A stretch of 64,000 nt of DNA from Eremophila alpestris peregrina (GCA_009792885.1 WMCF01000003.1:14904297-14968296), one strand, 5' to 3'; numbered from the stretch's first letter, positions 1 to 14,290 are shown. Numbers and translations are program-made. The notes: a model not told the origin generated them from the sequence alone.

Positions 1-3000
1 ATAAACATCAGCAATGTATGTCAAGTAACTGCATTGCCATTACACACTTAATAAAACAAGAACAAAAAACCAAAAAAACAACAAACAAAAAACCCAAGAA
101 ACAAAACAAAACACAAAAAAACCACCAAAACCTAGAAAGACCAAACCAAAGTCACCCCCAAACCGTCCAAGCTTCTGACTGTTACAGCGGATGTCTAATA
201 ATCACTCTGTATTGTTATAAATGTCTTGCTGTAACAACGTATTTGCTGATTTTTCGGACAGGTACTCAGTGTAATGAGTCACCCTTGGGACAGAGTTCAC
301 TGCATTGTTCTGCACATATATATATTCTGGGCTTTTCTAGCTTGTAGATATGAGTTGTTGAATACAGTTTGATTCACTTCTTAGCCCAAGCTGCTAAACA
401 GTACAGCTGTGAAGCTGCTAAACAGATATTGAATAACAGCCTCAAGTAAAGCAATTAAAAGAAGTGACTTATGTTCTATAGAGAGTATAAAGGAACTTTG
501 TGCATGGACTGTTCCAGCAAATGTGGTCAGATTTGCTTTATGTTCATCATTCTTTTTCTTAAATAAAGTTTGAGTCAGAATACATAAAATCTGAAATATT
601 TATCTGCTTACAGATGAGGTTAAAGATGGAGCTGTGAAAGACATTGATTTGAAAAAATCTTAATGTTTAAAGCAGTAAAACATTTACAGAGAAACATAGT
701 TTTTGGCTGATTGTTTTGAGAAAGTAATTACTAAGATTCAAGAACAGGATGGAAATACCAGTGCTATGTTGTGGGAGCAAACAAGACTTGATATTTTCCA
801 TTGATGCACCTAATTTATATATATGGTTTTGAAGCCATCACCAAATTTAGGATGGAAAGGAGCTGAATTCTTCCATTCTGAAGTCATTATCAACACTGAT
901 ATAAATATTAGCACTAACTGTTTGATGTGTTCTGAGTTTGATATGTTGCTGTGTTTGGCCTGGAATGCCCTCAGTTTTACAAGAGAATGGGTAAGTTTCT
1001 ATATATATATTTTACTGCAGAGTTCTGTGCAGTAGGTGAACCTGAGTTCATTTCTCCTTGCCTGTTCGTGAAAGTGGTGAGCTGGAAGTTGTACACTAAG
1101 AAATGATGGCCTGAGAGCATGAGGGCAGTGCTAGAAACCCTCTGCCTCTTCATTTTCTTCCTTTTTTCCATGGATGTTTTTCTCTAGGGGAAAAACACTC
1201 AGGCAGTATAATGGCTAGAATGAGAACAATTTGGGTCTTTTGCAGCCAATACATACCTTAGTTTTTAATATTATATTCCAAACTAATTCATATACTACAT
1301 GCATTTTGCTTTGGATATGGCAAGACACTTACAGTGTGGCAAATTCCTTTACAGTGCCTTATTTAATGTTCCATCTCTGTTTGAACTGACAAGATAGCAC
1401 CCAGCTGTGTTAGCCAAACTCAGCTACTGCTGTATGTTGGCTGTTAAGGGGAAGACTAAAGCTGGGGTGTGTTGCACTGATGGCAGCCTCCTGCCACTGA
1501 CCACAGCTTCAATTCCAGTCTCCATTCTGTGAAGAGACTGCCACTAATAAACTCACAGCAAAAAATGTTGTGTCATTGCAAGTTTAACCCCACAGTAATG
1601 CCTTTGGAGAGCATACTAATACAATTAAATGTTACTGGTGTTTGAAAACTGTTTCTGTACCTTCTGTAATTTCAGCAAAGTTGCAATGGTTATTGCTTAA
1701 ATAAGTCACTGCATCTGAAAAGAAAGTCAGGAGAAGCCAATGGAGAATGACTAATTTCAATTTTCCATGAATGTGTTCTTGCTATAGTCACCTGTGAGTG
1801 TTAACTGACAAATGACTGTGCTGCCTCTAGCTCTTATCTTGCTGTGTCTTGTAAATAAAGTAGGATTAGGCTGAAATGATCGTGATAAGCTTTTGTTGGG
1901 CACAGAATAATAATGCTGGTTGTTCAGTAAGCATTCTATGTTCTGCTAGATTAGCATTGAGACAGTCACCTGGAGTGACATAAAGAGGCACTCTTTTTGC
2001 TGAAGCACTGTATTTCACATGATGCACAAGTCTGTTGTTTGCACCATTTGAACTCACTGAAATTCCTGTGGCACTTCTTAGAAGAGATAGGATATAACAT
2101 GTCTTGGCTAAGTTCAAAAACCTGATCATGCAAGCCCAGCCAATTTGTTTTTCTTTGGCAGTGCTTGCCTATAAAAGAAGGATTATATTAACATTGACTA
2201 GGGACATACCAGGAAAAGTGGTTAAGTTTTAGTATCCGTATGAATTTGGGCACCTCTTCCCAAGCTTTATGCTGTTTCTGCCACTGTAACCTTTGAATGG
2301 CAACAAATGTGTTTGAGCCATAGCTGCCCCCATATATCATGTACAAAATATGTCCACATTTAGAGTTAAGTATCATGGAAGTAGGTGCCAGTTCATCTGT
2401 AGTAATTACCAGTTCTTTCTAAGGTACTCTAGGGGTATGTTATGTCTGCATATAATCAAAGGTAAGGGTTGATAATTTATCAGAGATGAGCTCCTTTTCC
2501 CCAATTTCTGTCAGACCTTTGATAATGTAAATTGGTCTTGCAAATTGCTCATTCCTTCTTGAAAGTTATTTGGCTATGGTCTGAGCAGTCTGTGCACTGT
2601 GCCAACCAACAATAACCAGATATTAGAATAGGAGACTGGCCAGATGACCTGGGTTACAGTATGAATCCAGGTAAGAATGAAAACTTCATAGTGGAGTGAA
2701 GAGAGGGAAGAGGGAAGGGCAATTGAAAGGCAGTTGTGCTTTCCAGTAAAGGATTAAGACTTGTTCTGTGTAATAGGAGTGGCTGCTAAATGATATTCTT
2801 TGTTGTGCAATAATTCCTGAGTTTTCAGAAAATACTTTTAATTGGAAAGACATTTAAGGTATTTAACTGTCAAGTCAGAGTTGAAACATATTTTTTTGAA
2901 AAATATGTGAATGGATGCCCTCCCCTATACTTACACTGCCTAAGCTGTTTCCTTGGAAGTCCTGGGTCCTTGGTCCAAAGCTGTTGTTTGGGCAGGCTGC

Positions 3001-5013
3001 CAGAAGTGGGCTGGAAAGCAGCAAGGTTCAGCAGGAAATCTGCTTGGCAGGTACCAGCATGGCCTGTGTCTATCAGAAGATTTACTGGCATGTACAGGTT
3101 TTCACAAAGCATTTATTCTGCAGCAGATTGATTGGTTTTAAAAATCGGGGTTAATATTTTTTTTTTTTTACTGGCTCTGGTTAGGAAATATTGCCAGCAT
3201 AGTCAGTGTTGGAGTGTAGAATATACAAGCTGTTCATTTGATTCAGTGAGCCTGAATGTAGGCCAGCCATGGCTGCAAGCTGTCGGTATGCTTCTGTTCA
3301 CCACCAAAGCTGGAAACTACAGGTAGAAAACTAGGCCCAAATTTGCCATCAAAGATGTTTCTGCAAATCCTTCTGCCTGCAGAAGCAGCTGACTGCATGT
3401 ATCTATCCACAGGGGTAGATTAGAAAGCTGTAGTACAAGTCTGCAGGTAGTAACAAAGCTGTGAATCCAAGTACCTCCTATTTTTAAAGTGAGCAAGTAC
3501 AGGAGAACACTTCCACTTTCTGACTTTTGGTTCATGAGCTGTCATTTTAACAATAAACCATGCTTCACTAAGTTGGGAAGGTGAATATCTTAAAGATGAA
3601 CCTCTTATCAAATTCTTCTGTGTTTCCAAAGTAGCTTGATATTGTTGACTGACTTCAGAATTATAGGGTGATATAGTTACATCGCCTCAGTTTTGAACTG
3701 ACCACATACTGTAAACTTTATTTTACCCAAGTTGCTACTAGCAAGATCAACATGTATACCTGCATATTGTTCCAAAATAAATTATGGAAATCCTATTACT
3801 CCTTTACAGAGCCAGTTATTCAATTTCATATGATTCATTTTTATTCAGGATTTTTTACAAATTGTTTTGAGGATTAGTTTTCCTTAATTAAAAGAAAAAT
3901 TTAGAAGTTAGGGAAAGAACAGTCTAGTCTGGTTACCGTGTTTGAGTAATTGTAAACCTCTCCCAGTAATTACTTTGCTGAAAGAACTAAGGCACATTTG
4001 TTAGAACCAGCATAAAAGAATTTCATGATTGGCTGGTCTCCAGTAGGTACCAAATATCTACACATTACCCATTTCTGGCTGAAAGCTTTGCCTGTCTAAG
4101 TAGATAGTGACATGCAAATGCCTCCTATCATGTGCACCCCCATTTGCAGTAAAGGAAGTTGTAGAGTGTTGTGATGATCAACAGTATCCATGAGGCACTT
4201 TCCTAACTACTACTTCCTAAACAGTTTTCTTTTTATCATGATTATAACATGATAACTAAATGAAGAATCTTGTCCAGTTTAGAATTATTGAATATGTAAT
4301 GTATATGACAAATGAAAATGCAGAGCACATTCGTGTCATATCTGAGTGATACCAAACTGGGCTCCCTAAACTGTCACTAACTTGCCTCCAGCCAGCATCT
4401 ATAAAAGGGTTGTGGGCACTGCCCTTCAAGAAAGCATGACTGCTTTCTTCTAAGAAAATCCAGTGTCAGGGTCACTATGTGCTTTCCAGGTCTCCTCTGC
4501 CTTGATGAAAAGCTAGTTGTATTTTGTCACACAGCATTCCCAAAGAGCAGTTCTATATATGCTTTTGTCCTTTTCTCTTGTCTTGAAAATGTGCAGATAA
4601 TGAATAGATTTTTCTACTTATTCAAACCCTGCTTTACAGAAGAAATCAGTCTTTCCACATTATTTGAGCCTCCAGCTTTTTGTTGACATTTTACTTCATG
4701 CATGAGTTTGGATGTAAGGCTCTGTGTGATGACTCTGTGCTATTCTAGGTTTGCTCTGAACCTCACATTCCATTCACCTAGGCCACCTGTAGCCTTCTGT
4801 CACTTACAGAAACTTTCTACCAGTGAAGAGCATTTATGAGAGCTTATGTAAGGGCAAAATTCAAAGTTGGCTTCACAAGAAGGTCAAGTTGTTTAACCAC
4901 ATTCACTAACAGACTACTTAATCCATATTTAGTCGTTTCTTATGTATGACAAGTATATTATCTTTAATCATATTGTTACTTGGTAACAAAGTTGACCTCA
5001 TCATTATTCTACT
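1..5013. other. Unique AT-rich sequence, no gene recognised
   Basis: No open frame here exceeds about 110 codons and none resembles a protein I know. The longest, near the left edge on the plus strand, is an artefact of an A/C-rich stretch. There is a run of 13 T at 3157-3169 and short TA alternations near 317-326 and 1002-1010. A 14-bp direct repeat (AAGCTGCTAAACAG) occurs at 388-401 and 412-425. There is no CpG-rich promoter-like region. It could be intron or intergenic DNA, and the sequence alone does not decide. Confidence 0.6.
50..150. repeat. A/C-rich low-complexity stretch
   Basis: About 100 bases made almost entirely of A with interspersed C, in irregular CAAA/ACAAA-like words. An AATAAA hexamer sits at 50-55, directly before the A-rich part. 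It may be a simple A-rich repeat or the decayed poly(A) tail of a plus-strand retrocopy whose body would lie left of the window. The second reading is only a possibility, because just 49 bases of the putative body are visible. Confidence 0.7.
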
Positions 5014-5068
5014 TTTTAATTACTGTTCTTGTTCATTTGCATTTTAATTACTGTTCTTGTTCATTTGC
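5014..5068. repeat. Exact tandem duplication, 28-bp period
   Basis: A 27-base block ending in GTTCATTTGC occurs at 5014-5040 and again, identical, at 5042-5068, with one A between the copies. Perfect identity inside otherwise aged unique DNA suggests a recent slippage or short duplication event. It has no coding context. Confidence 0.95.
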
Positions 5069-6531
5069 TTTTCAAAGTCAAGGGCTCCATGGTACAAGTT
5101 CTGCTTGAGAAACATTTGGCATTCCCCAGGGATAGTATTCCATCACAGCACTCAAGTTATTTGTTTTACATACTCCTAGCCTAAGTGTGAAGAAATTTGA
5201 ATTGTTTCAAAGTGTGATGTAAATCTTGGGAGTTTATGCCTAAGATAGGATAGGCAGCTCCAGAACAGAGGGAAACCCAGCAGTTTCTTGGTTTTGCTAT
5301 GTGGAATGCATGGTCTTCCCACTGTATGTCTCTTTTGTCACATCATGCTGAATGAACTTGCCCATGGTGTTGCAGAAGCAGAAGTCAGTTGGCTTCATTG
5401 ATTCTAAGACAGATAGTGAAATCACAGTGCTGCTTTTTGGAGAGGGTGGGTTAAGGGTATGAAGTAGAAATGTCTGGAATTACCTAACTGGTCAATGACT
5501 GAAGTTGCTTTACTTTCTGGCAATTAGGTTATGCTGGAAAACAGACACATGCTTCATATCACTGGATGTGCAGCTTAGCAAGTCACCCCTAATTCTGTTG
5601 GTGAATCTTCAGAAGTTCAGAGCAACAGTAGTATAGAAAGGATAGAAATGTGTCACAACTTAGGGAACAGTCCTTGCAGGCTGCTACTGACGCAGTCATC
5701 AGCCAAGTAGCCATTCCTTGGTGAAAGTAAAAAACCAGGGTATTGTTTTTCTCACCTGGCATATGGTACTATTCTTATGTGTTTAATAGGACTGCTTGTT
5801 TCCAGGCTGGGATGGTGTGACATGGTACTTCCTGCAAATCTTTGTTATCATCTTTTGTTTACATGAACACAGCAGCTTTTGAGTGCAAGTTTAGTCTAAC
5901 TTCTCGTTGGTCTTTTGGCCATCGGCAGCCTCTTGTTTTGCAGAGTTAAGCATGCTGACATCTCTTCTTCAGAAATGTTTTTTGAAAGGTAGGATTTAAA
6001 AGTAAAGTGGAACTACCACAGTTTCTCATCTCTGTGGCTTCTGCTGTGGTACCCAGTGATGATCCTCAGCATGGCTGCCCTCTTTCTTTTATCTTGTCTT
6101 TCCAGTTCTTGCAGTGGTAAGAGCCTGTGTGGAGTTTATGATAAGTGAGTCTAAGTTTTTTCCTTTTAAAAAAACCCCTGAAATCCTCTTCTTCTTGGGT
6201 CTGTTCCAGTTACTATATATCCAGTTGAGGTTTTGGTGGAGGTGTCTATATCCACATTCATATCCAGCATCATGTTGCCATTATGTACTGTTGAGAAACT
6301 GTGCCTTGCAGTTGGTGTTGGTTTAGGGCTGGACAAAGACAGCCTCTCTTCCAGAACTAATTGGGGGAAGTTTGGTTAAATTTCTACATTTCAGGCCTGG
6401 CTCCACAGGAAGTTCTAAGACAGCTACTTTGTGTTCTAGTATTTGAACATGGTTGCACAGTGGCATCCTTTGCCATGAGGCATGGTCTTGGGGTCTGTCA
6501 CACAGGGATCCCCTATAACATTTCAGTTAAA

Positions 6532-6560
6532 CTCAGTAACTCAGTAATTCAGTAACTCAG
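6532..6560. repeat. 8-bp tandem repeat (CTCAGTAA)n
   Basis: Units read CTCAGTAA (6532-6539), CTCAGTAA (6540-6547), TTCAGTAA (6548-6555), then a partial CTCAG (6556-6560), about 3.6 copies with one substitution. The unit length equals that of CR1 terminal repeats but the unit sequence differs, and no CR1 body is next to it, so a simple minisatellite is the better reading. Confidence 0.9.
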
Positions 6561-9500
6561 ACTAGAAGGTTTCTTTTTAACTGAAAAAAAAAACCATAAC
6601 AGCAGCACCAAAAGACTGTGCACTTGTTTCTGTTGCATGGTTTTGGAGATCATGTTTTACTGCTAGTATCTCATATGATGAGACATCAGCTTTCCCAACC
6701 AACGTGTGTGGTTGTGCTGGCAAAGTGCTTGAAGGAATGTCATTACCTTGTTGGGGATGACACTGGCCATGCAGCAGGGGCCAGTCTCCTGTTAGAGGCC
6801 ATAACAAGCTGGTGCCCAGTGCACTGGGGCTGCAGTGGTGGTTCAGTGAGATGTGCCAGTCTCTGCCTAAGATGCAATCCAGACTGCAGCTGCTGCTAGC
6901 TGCTGCCATCTCACAGCACTTGGAGCGAGAGCAGAAATGCCAACCCTCACCTCCTCTCCCAAGCACAGCCCAGGCAGTTATTGTCTGCTGTCCATGAGTA
7001 AACTACTGGTTAAGATGCAACCAGTGCTTTGAATTTCCTGGCCACAGATCTTGACCAGTGGCTCTGTTTAGTGAGAAGAGATACTTGCAGCCATATGTTT
7101 TTAAAGTACATTGATTAGATTCATTCTTGTAGGGGGAAAAAAATGCATTTAGTGTTTCCATACCTGCTGTAGGCCAACACTAAACTATAACAATCCCACC
7201 AAGATTGCTTATACATACATGGGAGATGTTTTGATGGATTTTTTTTTAGCAGATAGAGGGGTTTGTACAGTAAGAAAATATATGAATCACCTAAATTCTT
7301 TAATTTTTAAAAATTTCCTGTAGATCAGCAGATGCTTGGGGGAGAAAAAGGTCATCTTTAGATTCAGTTTTGTTTTCTAGGCTATTACAGCTGTCATAAG
7401 TTAATTCTCAAGTTATCTTCTGTGCAAGATAGCTGTGTAGTATAACAAATTGAGATTGAGCTCTTTTTTGAAATTTATAATCTTGTTGAAATGACAGAGA
7501 GCTCATGTGGCATACAAGGTCAGTTGCTATGTTATATATAACTTCTTGTTTTCATCTCCTACTATTCTTGCAGGGAACTAAAAATGTTTTAGACAACAGA
7601 TGTGGAACACTTAAAATATTTGGAATGTGTGGGAATATACAGAGGGACCACCTGTCCTGCAGAGTGAAAGACAGAATGGGCTTGTGAGCATTATTGGTTT
7701 TTCCTGCAGTGAACAGAGGGACTCATCTCTTAAAAGTAAAGCAGAATGAAAACTAGGGGGTACTATGCTGACTTTACTCAAGGAAACATGGGGAAGAAAG
7801 TTGAATCCACAAGTGAAACACTTCTTAATACTTAGCCAATAATCCACCTTTGAGTTTCCCTTAATAAGTGTAGCCTGGAGCAGTTACTCAGTCTTAGGAA
7901 GCTCATGGTTCAGGAGAAAACAAACAGCATTTATCTGATTTAGCCTAAAATAAGGTATTTTATTTATTGTTTGACTACTTCCACTAGTCAGATCCTGTCT
8001 ATTTAGTTACTAATTAATGATTACAACTAGTAATGACTGCATCGGCTATCCTTTGTGAAACCAACAAAATCCCACAAATTACTTACATATTGTAGAAAAC
8101 TATGGTTGTAATAATAACTAGATTGCTAAGGATGTTGAGGTGGTTTGTTCCTCGTGTCTATTTTTCTACACTTTTACTACTTATTGACTAAAGCAAACAA
8201 ATGCTATTTCACAGATGAGGGAACAAAGGTGCAGATAGGATCAGTATGTAGCATTTGCATTTCTTCATTTGGAGTTCTGGCTTGTGAGCACCCACAGCTC
8301 TTTATTATCTTTTTTTCCTTCAATGATTTTTAAAATTGAGGATATTAAAATTGAGATGATAGCCACTTCCCTGCCTCAGGGAAGGATTGTGAAGATAGTT
8401 AATGTTTATACCATATACCCCCTCTTTCCCTCCCTGCAACTGTAGTGTGAAACTGCCATTGCTCTGGTCCCCTCTGCAGTGGGAAGGGAAGGTATTGCTC
8501 AGTGCTGCTGCTCACAGGCGAGCTCTGCCTGGGAAACAGACAGCACCTCAGGCTCTGCCTTAAGCATAAAAATTATACAGGAAATCAGAGAGAAATTCAC
8601 AAACTGACATTCATCCCTTGTTCTATGGAGTTTGGAGACAGTGAAGTCTGGCTCAGATCCCTCTTTAAATTTTGGGTGTGGATGTGAAGCTGTCCTTCAA
8701 AACTGAAATCTCTGTGTAGTAGCACATATCCAGAGTTGGTGGATGAAACAGCTGTTGATGCACTCTCTTGGTAAGAGAAATAGAAAAGTCAGGACACACA
8801 TTAGCAGGGTTTCCCACTGCAGGTATAATTTTCTCTGCCCTCAGATATAATGGCTTTCTGCTCTATTCTATGCAAACAAATTACAGATACTGTGAGAGCC
8901 ACAACTTTAAATTTCTCAGCCTTTTTGCATGCAAAAATCCAGCATTAATTATGCATTTTTATGTTTAGAGTTATTCCTAGTTTGCTGGAGGGAGGTCTTT
9001 GTGATTAAAGGAAGCAGGTTTCATTGAGCCAGACTTGAGCTCTGGTCTGTCCTCTTTTTCACCTCCCCTCAGGGCAAAGACCAACAGCTTGAGGGTGACC
9101 CCTTCAAGAAGTTTTTACCGAAAAGGAAGATGAGAAAAGCTGGACAGGCTCTTTCTAATGCTCTGTGCTGGAGCCAGGAAAAGGCAGCTGTTTCTAGCCT
9201 TTCTGATGTTTAGGGGGTTTTTATTTTTGGTTGCTTTTTTTGTTTTGTTTTTTCCCTTTCCTGGTGGCTGGGATCTGGGCTTGATGCCATATCTGTTTGT
9301 CTGTCTGTCTCATGTTGTTTTTCTCAGAGAGCTTCAGAGGCCAGTTGCCCATAGTCAGTTGCTGGGAACAGAGGTTGTTCCTTGTATCATCTTAACTCTC
9401 CATGCCAGAGTGTTCATGCTTGAATAGGAAACAGCGAGATCTGTCAAAATAGCCCTTTTCTTTAGGGCTTTGAGGCTGCATTCTCCATGGCCATCTGTTC

Positions 9501-10219
9501 CCTTTCACCCTTTTGGACAATGTTGCTATTTGAAACGAACCACTCTTTGCTCTCTCCCTTTCCCTTTGCCCTCCCCCTGCCCCGCCAAATCTGGGAAAAA
9601 AAATTGATTCTGGCCTTGACTGGCCTCTGGAGGTTTCAACCATTTTGTAGTCCAAGCATTAAAAGTGGTATTTTGCAACTTTTTATTTTTCACTGACTTT
9701 AAAAAATGTAATACATCTCAGGAGAGAAGAGTCACTGCAGTCAAAAGATCATTTTGGATTTATGCATTAGTCTCCACAGAGCACTTTGGTGTCTTGTCAC
9801 TGCCTGATGCAGACTACCGTGAAAATTTGGCACATCTTGGAATATTTTGCATTATAGCAGGAACGGAAGGAACCTCCTATAGTTAAGGCTGTATAACTGT
9901 TTCCCTTCTAACCCTCTGTCTTCAGTCAGAAAAGCTTATAAGGATGAAATTTTCCAGTCTTGGTTGTTGTCCAAAATTGTATTTATTTGCTTAATTCAGA
10001 TAAAGTAAGTAATTCCTTTTTGAGAATGAGATGAAGAAAAAAAGCATGTACCTCCCTCCTCTGCTTCAGGATGGGCAGCTGTGCTGTGAAGAGAGAGACT
10101 GACTAGCTGGGAAACTCCTGGAAAGTCTGTGTCAGTTGGAGAGTGAAGCCAGACCCCTGTAACTGTCAGTCATTTTAACATCTTGCATGTTTTATACTGC
10201 CTCTGTGTGTGTGCCTAAG

Positions 10220-10233
10220 TACATATATATGTA
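10220..10233. other. Perfect 14-bp palindrome
   Basis: TACATATATATGTA equals its own reverse complement. It lies just after a short GTGTGTGTG stretch. It is a small AT-rich palindrome, probably simple-sequence in origin, with no evidence of function. Confidence 0.85.
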
Positions 10234-13200
10234 TTTTCAGCTTTGGAGATGAGTCAACAGTGAGTCCCATGGTGTCTGCATGTAAAATGCTTTGTCATTC
10301 TTATAGTGAGAGGGAACACATTTTCTATACATGGGTATGTTGGCTGGGCAATTAAAAAAAAGTGAAAGTGCCCAATTAATTGATGTTCAGAAGCTACTCC
10401 AAGCTGTGTTTTGAAGGTGCTCTGAGTACTCAGATGCATTTGCTAGGTCTATATGTAGGGTTTGCTGGGCCAGCCCAAAATATACTTTGTCAGAGAAGAG
10501 GTTGCATCCTTCATCTTGTGTCATGAACCACTCTGTGCTGAGAAATAGATACAGCCAGAGAAACCTATATTGGCAAGTGCAGGCTTGTGGTTAAAGACCA
10601 GTTAAGAAATGCCACAGTAAACTGTGGTGATATTCATTGTGAGAAATAATTGAGCCCATTGTTCTGAGTTTGAAAGGCAGAGTTGAAATTGCACATAGCG
10701 GTTTTTTATGTTTAATATTTTCTAACTTTTGTATTCTTAGTCATACAACCAAAAGCATTCTTCCAGTTCAGCTTTTGTGATTGATAGTATTAAGCATTTG
10801 GCCAAATCTGAACTCCAGATGTGAACAGCTGTAATTTGCAAACAGTCATCTCTAGCCCCCAAATGTTTGGCTGACCTCTGTTTCCATGTTGCAGGCTGAA
10901 GGAGGATTGCTTCCTTCTGGAATTTCAGTTTTGATAACTCTGTCTCATGATCCAAGCTTCACAGCTCTAAGATTGTTGTTTTTGTTTACACCTAGAGGGA
11001 ATTTTTGCAACTGTAATGTATGGGACCACTATTAAGAATGCTGAAGGCTAAATTTTCAAAGAATTTATGATGGTCATCATGCAAAGTAATGCAGTTTGCT
11101 CAGTTTGAATTGCAATCTCAACCTGATGTACTATTTAACACTGATTTTTAAACATAGTCCCTGTGGTTATCAGCCCCACTATGGAGTTTTAATTATTGCT
11201 TGTTTCAACCCTCTGTATAAAGAACTTCTCACTCACTAAATTTGAAAAATTATTTGGAAAAATACTACTAAAAGTAAAAGATACTACTGAAATACTCCTG
11301 TGCTCAGGAGTGAAAAGGACATACAACTTAATTCACTAGTTCAAAGCCGTGTTACTAGGCTGTGATCAGAATTTGTTATTCATTTAGACATTTTATGCCA
11401 AGTATATTGAGAAAATCCACCCCAGTGTAGGCTGTCTGTCAACACTAGTGTTAATTGAGCAAACTCAGGTGCTGGCAGTGACCCAACTGCAGCAGCACAG
11501 TGCTCTTTGTGGCTTCTTAGCAGAATGTATTTACCAAGGAAGATGTTAGTGCTATTGAAAACTAGCTTGCATACACCTACTGTCCTTTTCTGTCTGCCAT
11601 GTGGGCACACCCCGTCAGCCCCCTCCTCGGGAGATGGGCAGCTGTGTCACAAACACCCTGTGAAAGTCAGTACTAATTGGTGCTTTTATTGGCCACTTTG
11701 CTGGAGAACTCATTGTGCAACAGAAACTGGACTCTCCCTCCTACCCCCACGGCCCTTCTGCACCGTGACTCTGAATTCAGGGTTCATTTGCAGACTGGAG
11801 TGCTGCTGTTTTTGCCTGCACTGTGACAGTTTCCTGCATATGAGAGCTAAATTGCCATGACACTCTTTCTTTACCAAGACATATTTTATGGAAAAAAAAT
11901 GTCGACTGTGGGAATAATCTTCCTCTCAGACTGCAGCATCCTAACATGACCATATTGCTGTGAACTGAATTCTGAAACTCACTGCAGTTTCAGAGCTGTA
12001 TCTCACTCTCCTCCCCCCAGCTGTATTAGCTTTTGTTCTGCCTTTCTGGGATTCAGCCATTTAGGCTTCCAGGCTTCAGGCTGTTATGTTGGAGGGGTGA
12101 GTGTGACAGCAGGCTTATTCGAGTCTGGAAAGTTTGGAAGTGGCAAATCCAGATGATGGGTAAACACTAGCAGAGACTGATGAAGTTTAGCAGCTGAGAT
12201 AAACCATCCTGGGAAAATCAGATATGGTAATGCTGTGGCTGTGTAGGTCAGAGGGCTGAGGCTTGCAGCGTGCAAGGCTTCAGTTGCTCTGACAGTGGGA
12301 TTCTAAATCTCATTTCTTTATTCAAGCCTTAAGGGACCTATGTACATGTAATTCTAGCATTCTGCCCCCTCCCTCCTACATACCTTCTGATTAATATCAT
12401 GATCTATTTAATTCCCTGAGGGAACTTAAGCAAAAAAATTGCAGCAATAACGTGTAGCATGATTGGTGAGGTGATAATTAAAAGCATTTTCTAGATCACA
12501 GGGCCCTAGCATTGCCAGATGCCATTATTGGGCAAGCTTTGTTTATCAACCTGTGCATCCTGTATATGTGCAGGCAGGCAAAATTCTAGATCTGGGTTGT
12601 TTGGGGTTTTTTTTGCCTCCCTTAGCTCAATGTTTGTGATTTTATTTTCTAGTCTTGGAGAGACAGGAAGAGGTGACTACATAGGAGAGGTTCAAAAGAA
12701 GAAGCAACTTTAAGTTTTAATGGCGAGCAATGTGGGAAAGAAAGGAGGGGGTGCTGTAAATCAGTATAATTTTAGATTTGAGAAAAGGAGGGAATTTCTC
12801 AAAGACCGCTGTTAGGGGAAGGAGGTTTAGCTGAGGGTTAAAAAATTCATCCTCAGTTACAGAAAGGAATTGACTTAACTGCTTTCTTCTACTTGTTCTT
12901 CACCATCCCTCCCACCAAATCACTACTTCTTCTGTCATTTGCAGTAGCACTGCAGCAATGACAGAGAGCTGGAAACTTACCACTTTGTGATGAGGTGTCA
13001 GGTGACAGAGGCAGAACATTTTCACCAGTGAGAAGAAATATCTGTTCCCAAGGCTCTCAACTCCACAATTCCCAGATTTGGGCCCTATTTCAGGTGCTGT
13101 AAACCACCAGCTGTCTTCCCACCTCCACAGATCTCCTGAGACCTGGTTGTTTTGGTCATGGCTGGTAGATTGGCTGGCAAGAAATCAGACCAGCTGGATT

Positions 13201-14276
13201 TTTTAATTTCTTAATGTCAATTCCTTTTTTAGGTCATCAGGCAGGAGTCTCAGTACTAGCATATGTGTCTTTCTCAACTCAGAAGAGAATTGATATGAAC
13301 TCACCAATGAGTTCAATGAGGGAATGAGATCTGATGTAAAACACACTGGTAACTGTAGGCATGCTGGTGTGGGATTAAAAATAAGCCAGCATCTCTCCAG
13401 TTCTCTGGTGGACCCTTCCTAAATTTTGAGCTGTATAAAGGGCCCTGCTGATTTTTTGGGGGGTAGAATAATGGTTAACATTACTTATTTGAAAAAACTT
13501 CTAATGTTTCGTGGAGAATACTCAAAGTCCCTATTTAAACACGTTTTTTCTGGCCTGTTACATATTTTGGTGTATTTTCTCACATCCCTTAGGGAAGATT
13601 CTTTGTAAGTGGGGAATAATCAGCAGCAGCTAAGAGACTTGAAATCTGCAATTCTCCTGAAAAGAAGAGCTTTAGGTCAGGAACTGTCTTTTTGTTCTCT
13701 ATTTATCTACTGGTTTGCTTGTTGAAGATGAGAGCTCTAGGAGTTGTAGCAATGGAAAAAATGAATGACTGGAAAAAAGACAGCAAAAAGGACCTTAATC
13801 TTGATCTAACAACAGATTGACCATGTAAAAACCACCCAGAGTGTGTACACAGAAAGACATAAATATGATAAACAAAAAAGCATGAAAACTCACCTGTTTG
13901 GGGCATATGAGATAAATAAACTCTGTTGTCCAAAATGAGAAGTGAGCTCATTCCCTTTCTATCACAGTCACTGCTGACTCCATCAGAACTTTGCACCTGG
14001 AGTCTGTTTTTGGTCTCTTGATGATGATGACTGAATCAAGCAGCCTGTGTGGTGTAGTCTCAAATGGGCACATAACACATTTGGTTGTTGTTTTTTTTTT
14101 AACTGGGATTAGTTGGTAGGGTTTTACACTTAATTGCTTTATTTGCTAAGTATATTTTGATGACTGTGCTATGAAAAAAAGGAAAACTAAATTGCATGTC
14201 ATTGATTACTGAACAATTCCCACTTCCAGACAAAAATTTATACTTAATTGAAATTTGTAGTAATATGGAATAATAT

Positions 14277-14290
14277 GGGGGGGGGGGGGG
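14277..14290. repeat. Homopolymer run of 14 G
   Basis: An uninterrupted run of 14 guanines in AT-rich flanks. Such runs mutate quickly and their length is often miscounted by sequencers. It could allow G-quadruplex-like stacking, but a single run does not show that. Confidence 0.9.

Larger units (their letters stand above)
5069..14276. other. Unique sequence, no gene recognised
   Basis: Single-copy-looking AT-rich DNA. The longest open frame is a 129-codon minus-strand frame at 6577-6966, rich in S, C, H and L and matching no known domain. It overlaps two plus-strand frames, as expected in a slightly GC-richer patch. Homopolymer runs are short. No interspersed repeat family, RNA gene or promoter was recognised. 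Confidence 0.55.

Noticed and set aside
6532..6560. 8-bp repeats as a CR1 terminus
   Set aside because: The unit CTCAGTAA is unlike the ATTCTRTG family unit on either strand, and no CR1 3' UTR is next to it.
6577..6966. 129-codon minus-strand open frame in a GC-richer patch
   Set aside because: Plus-strand frames overlap it at similar length and there is no recognisable domain. A local GC rise explains the lack of stops.
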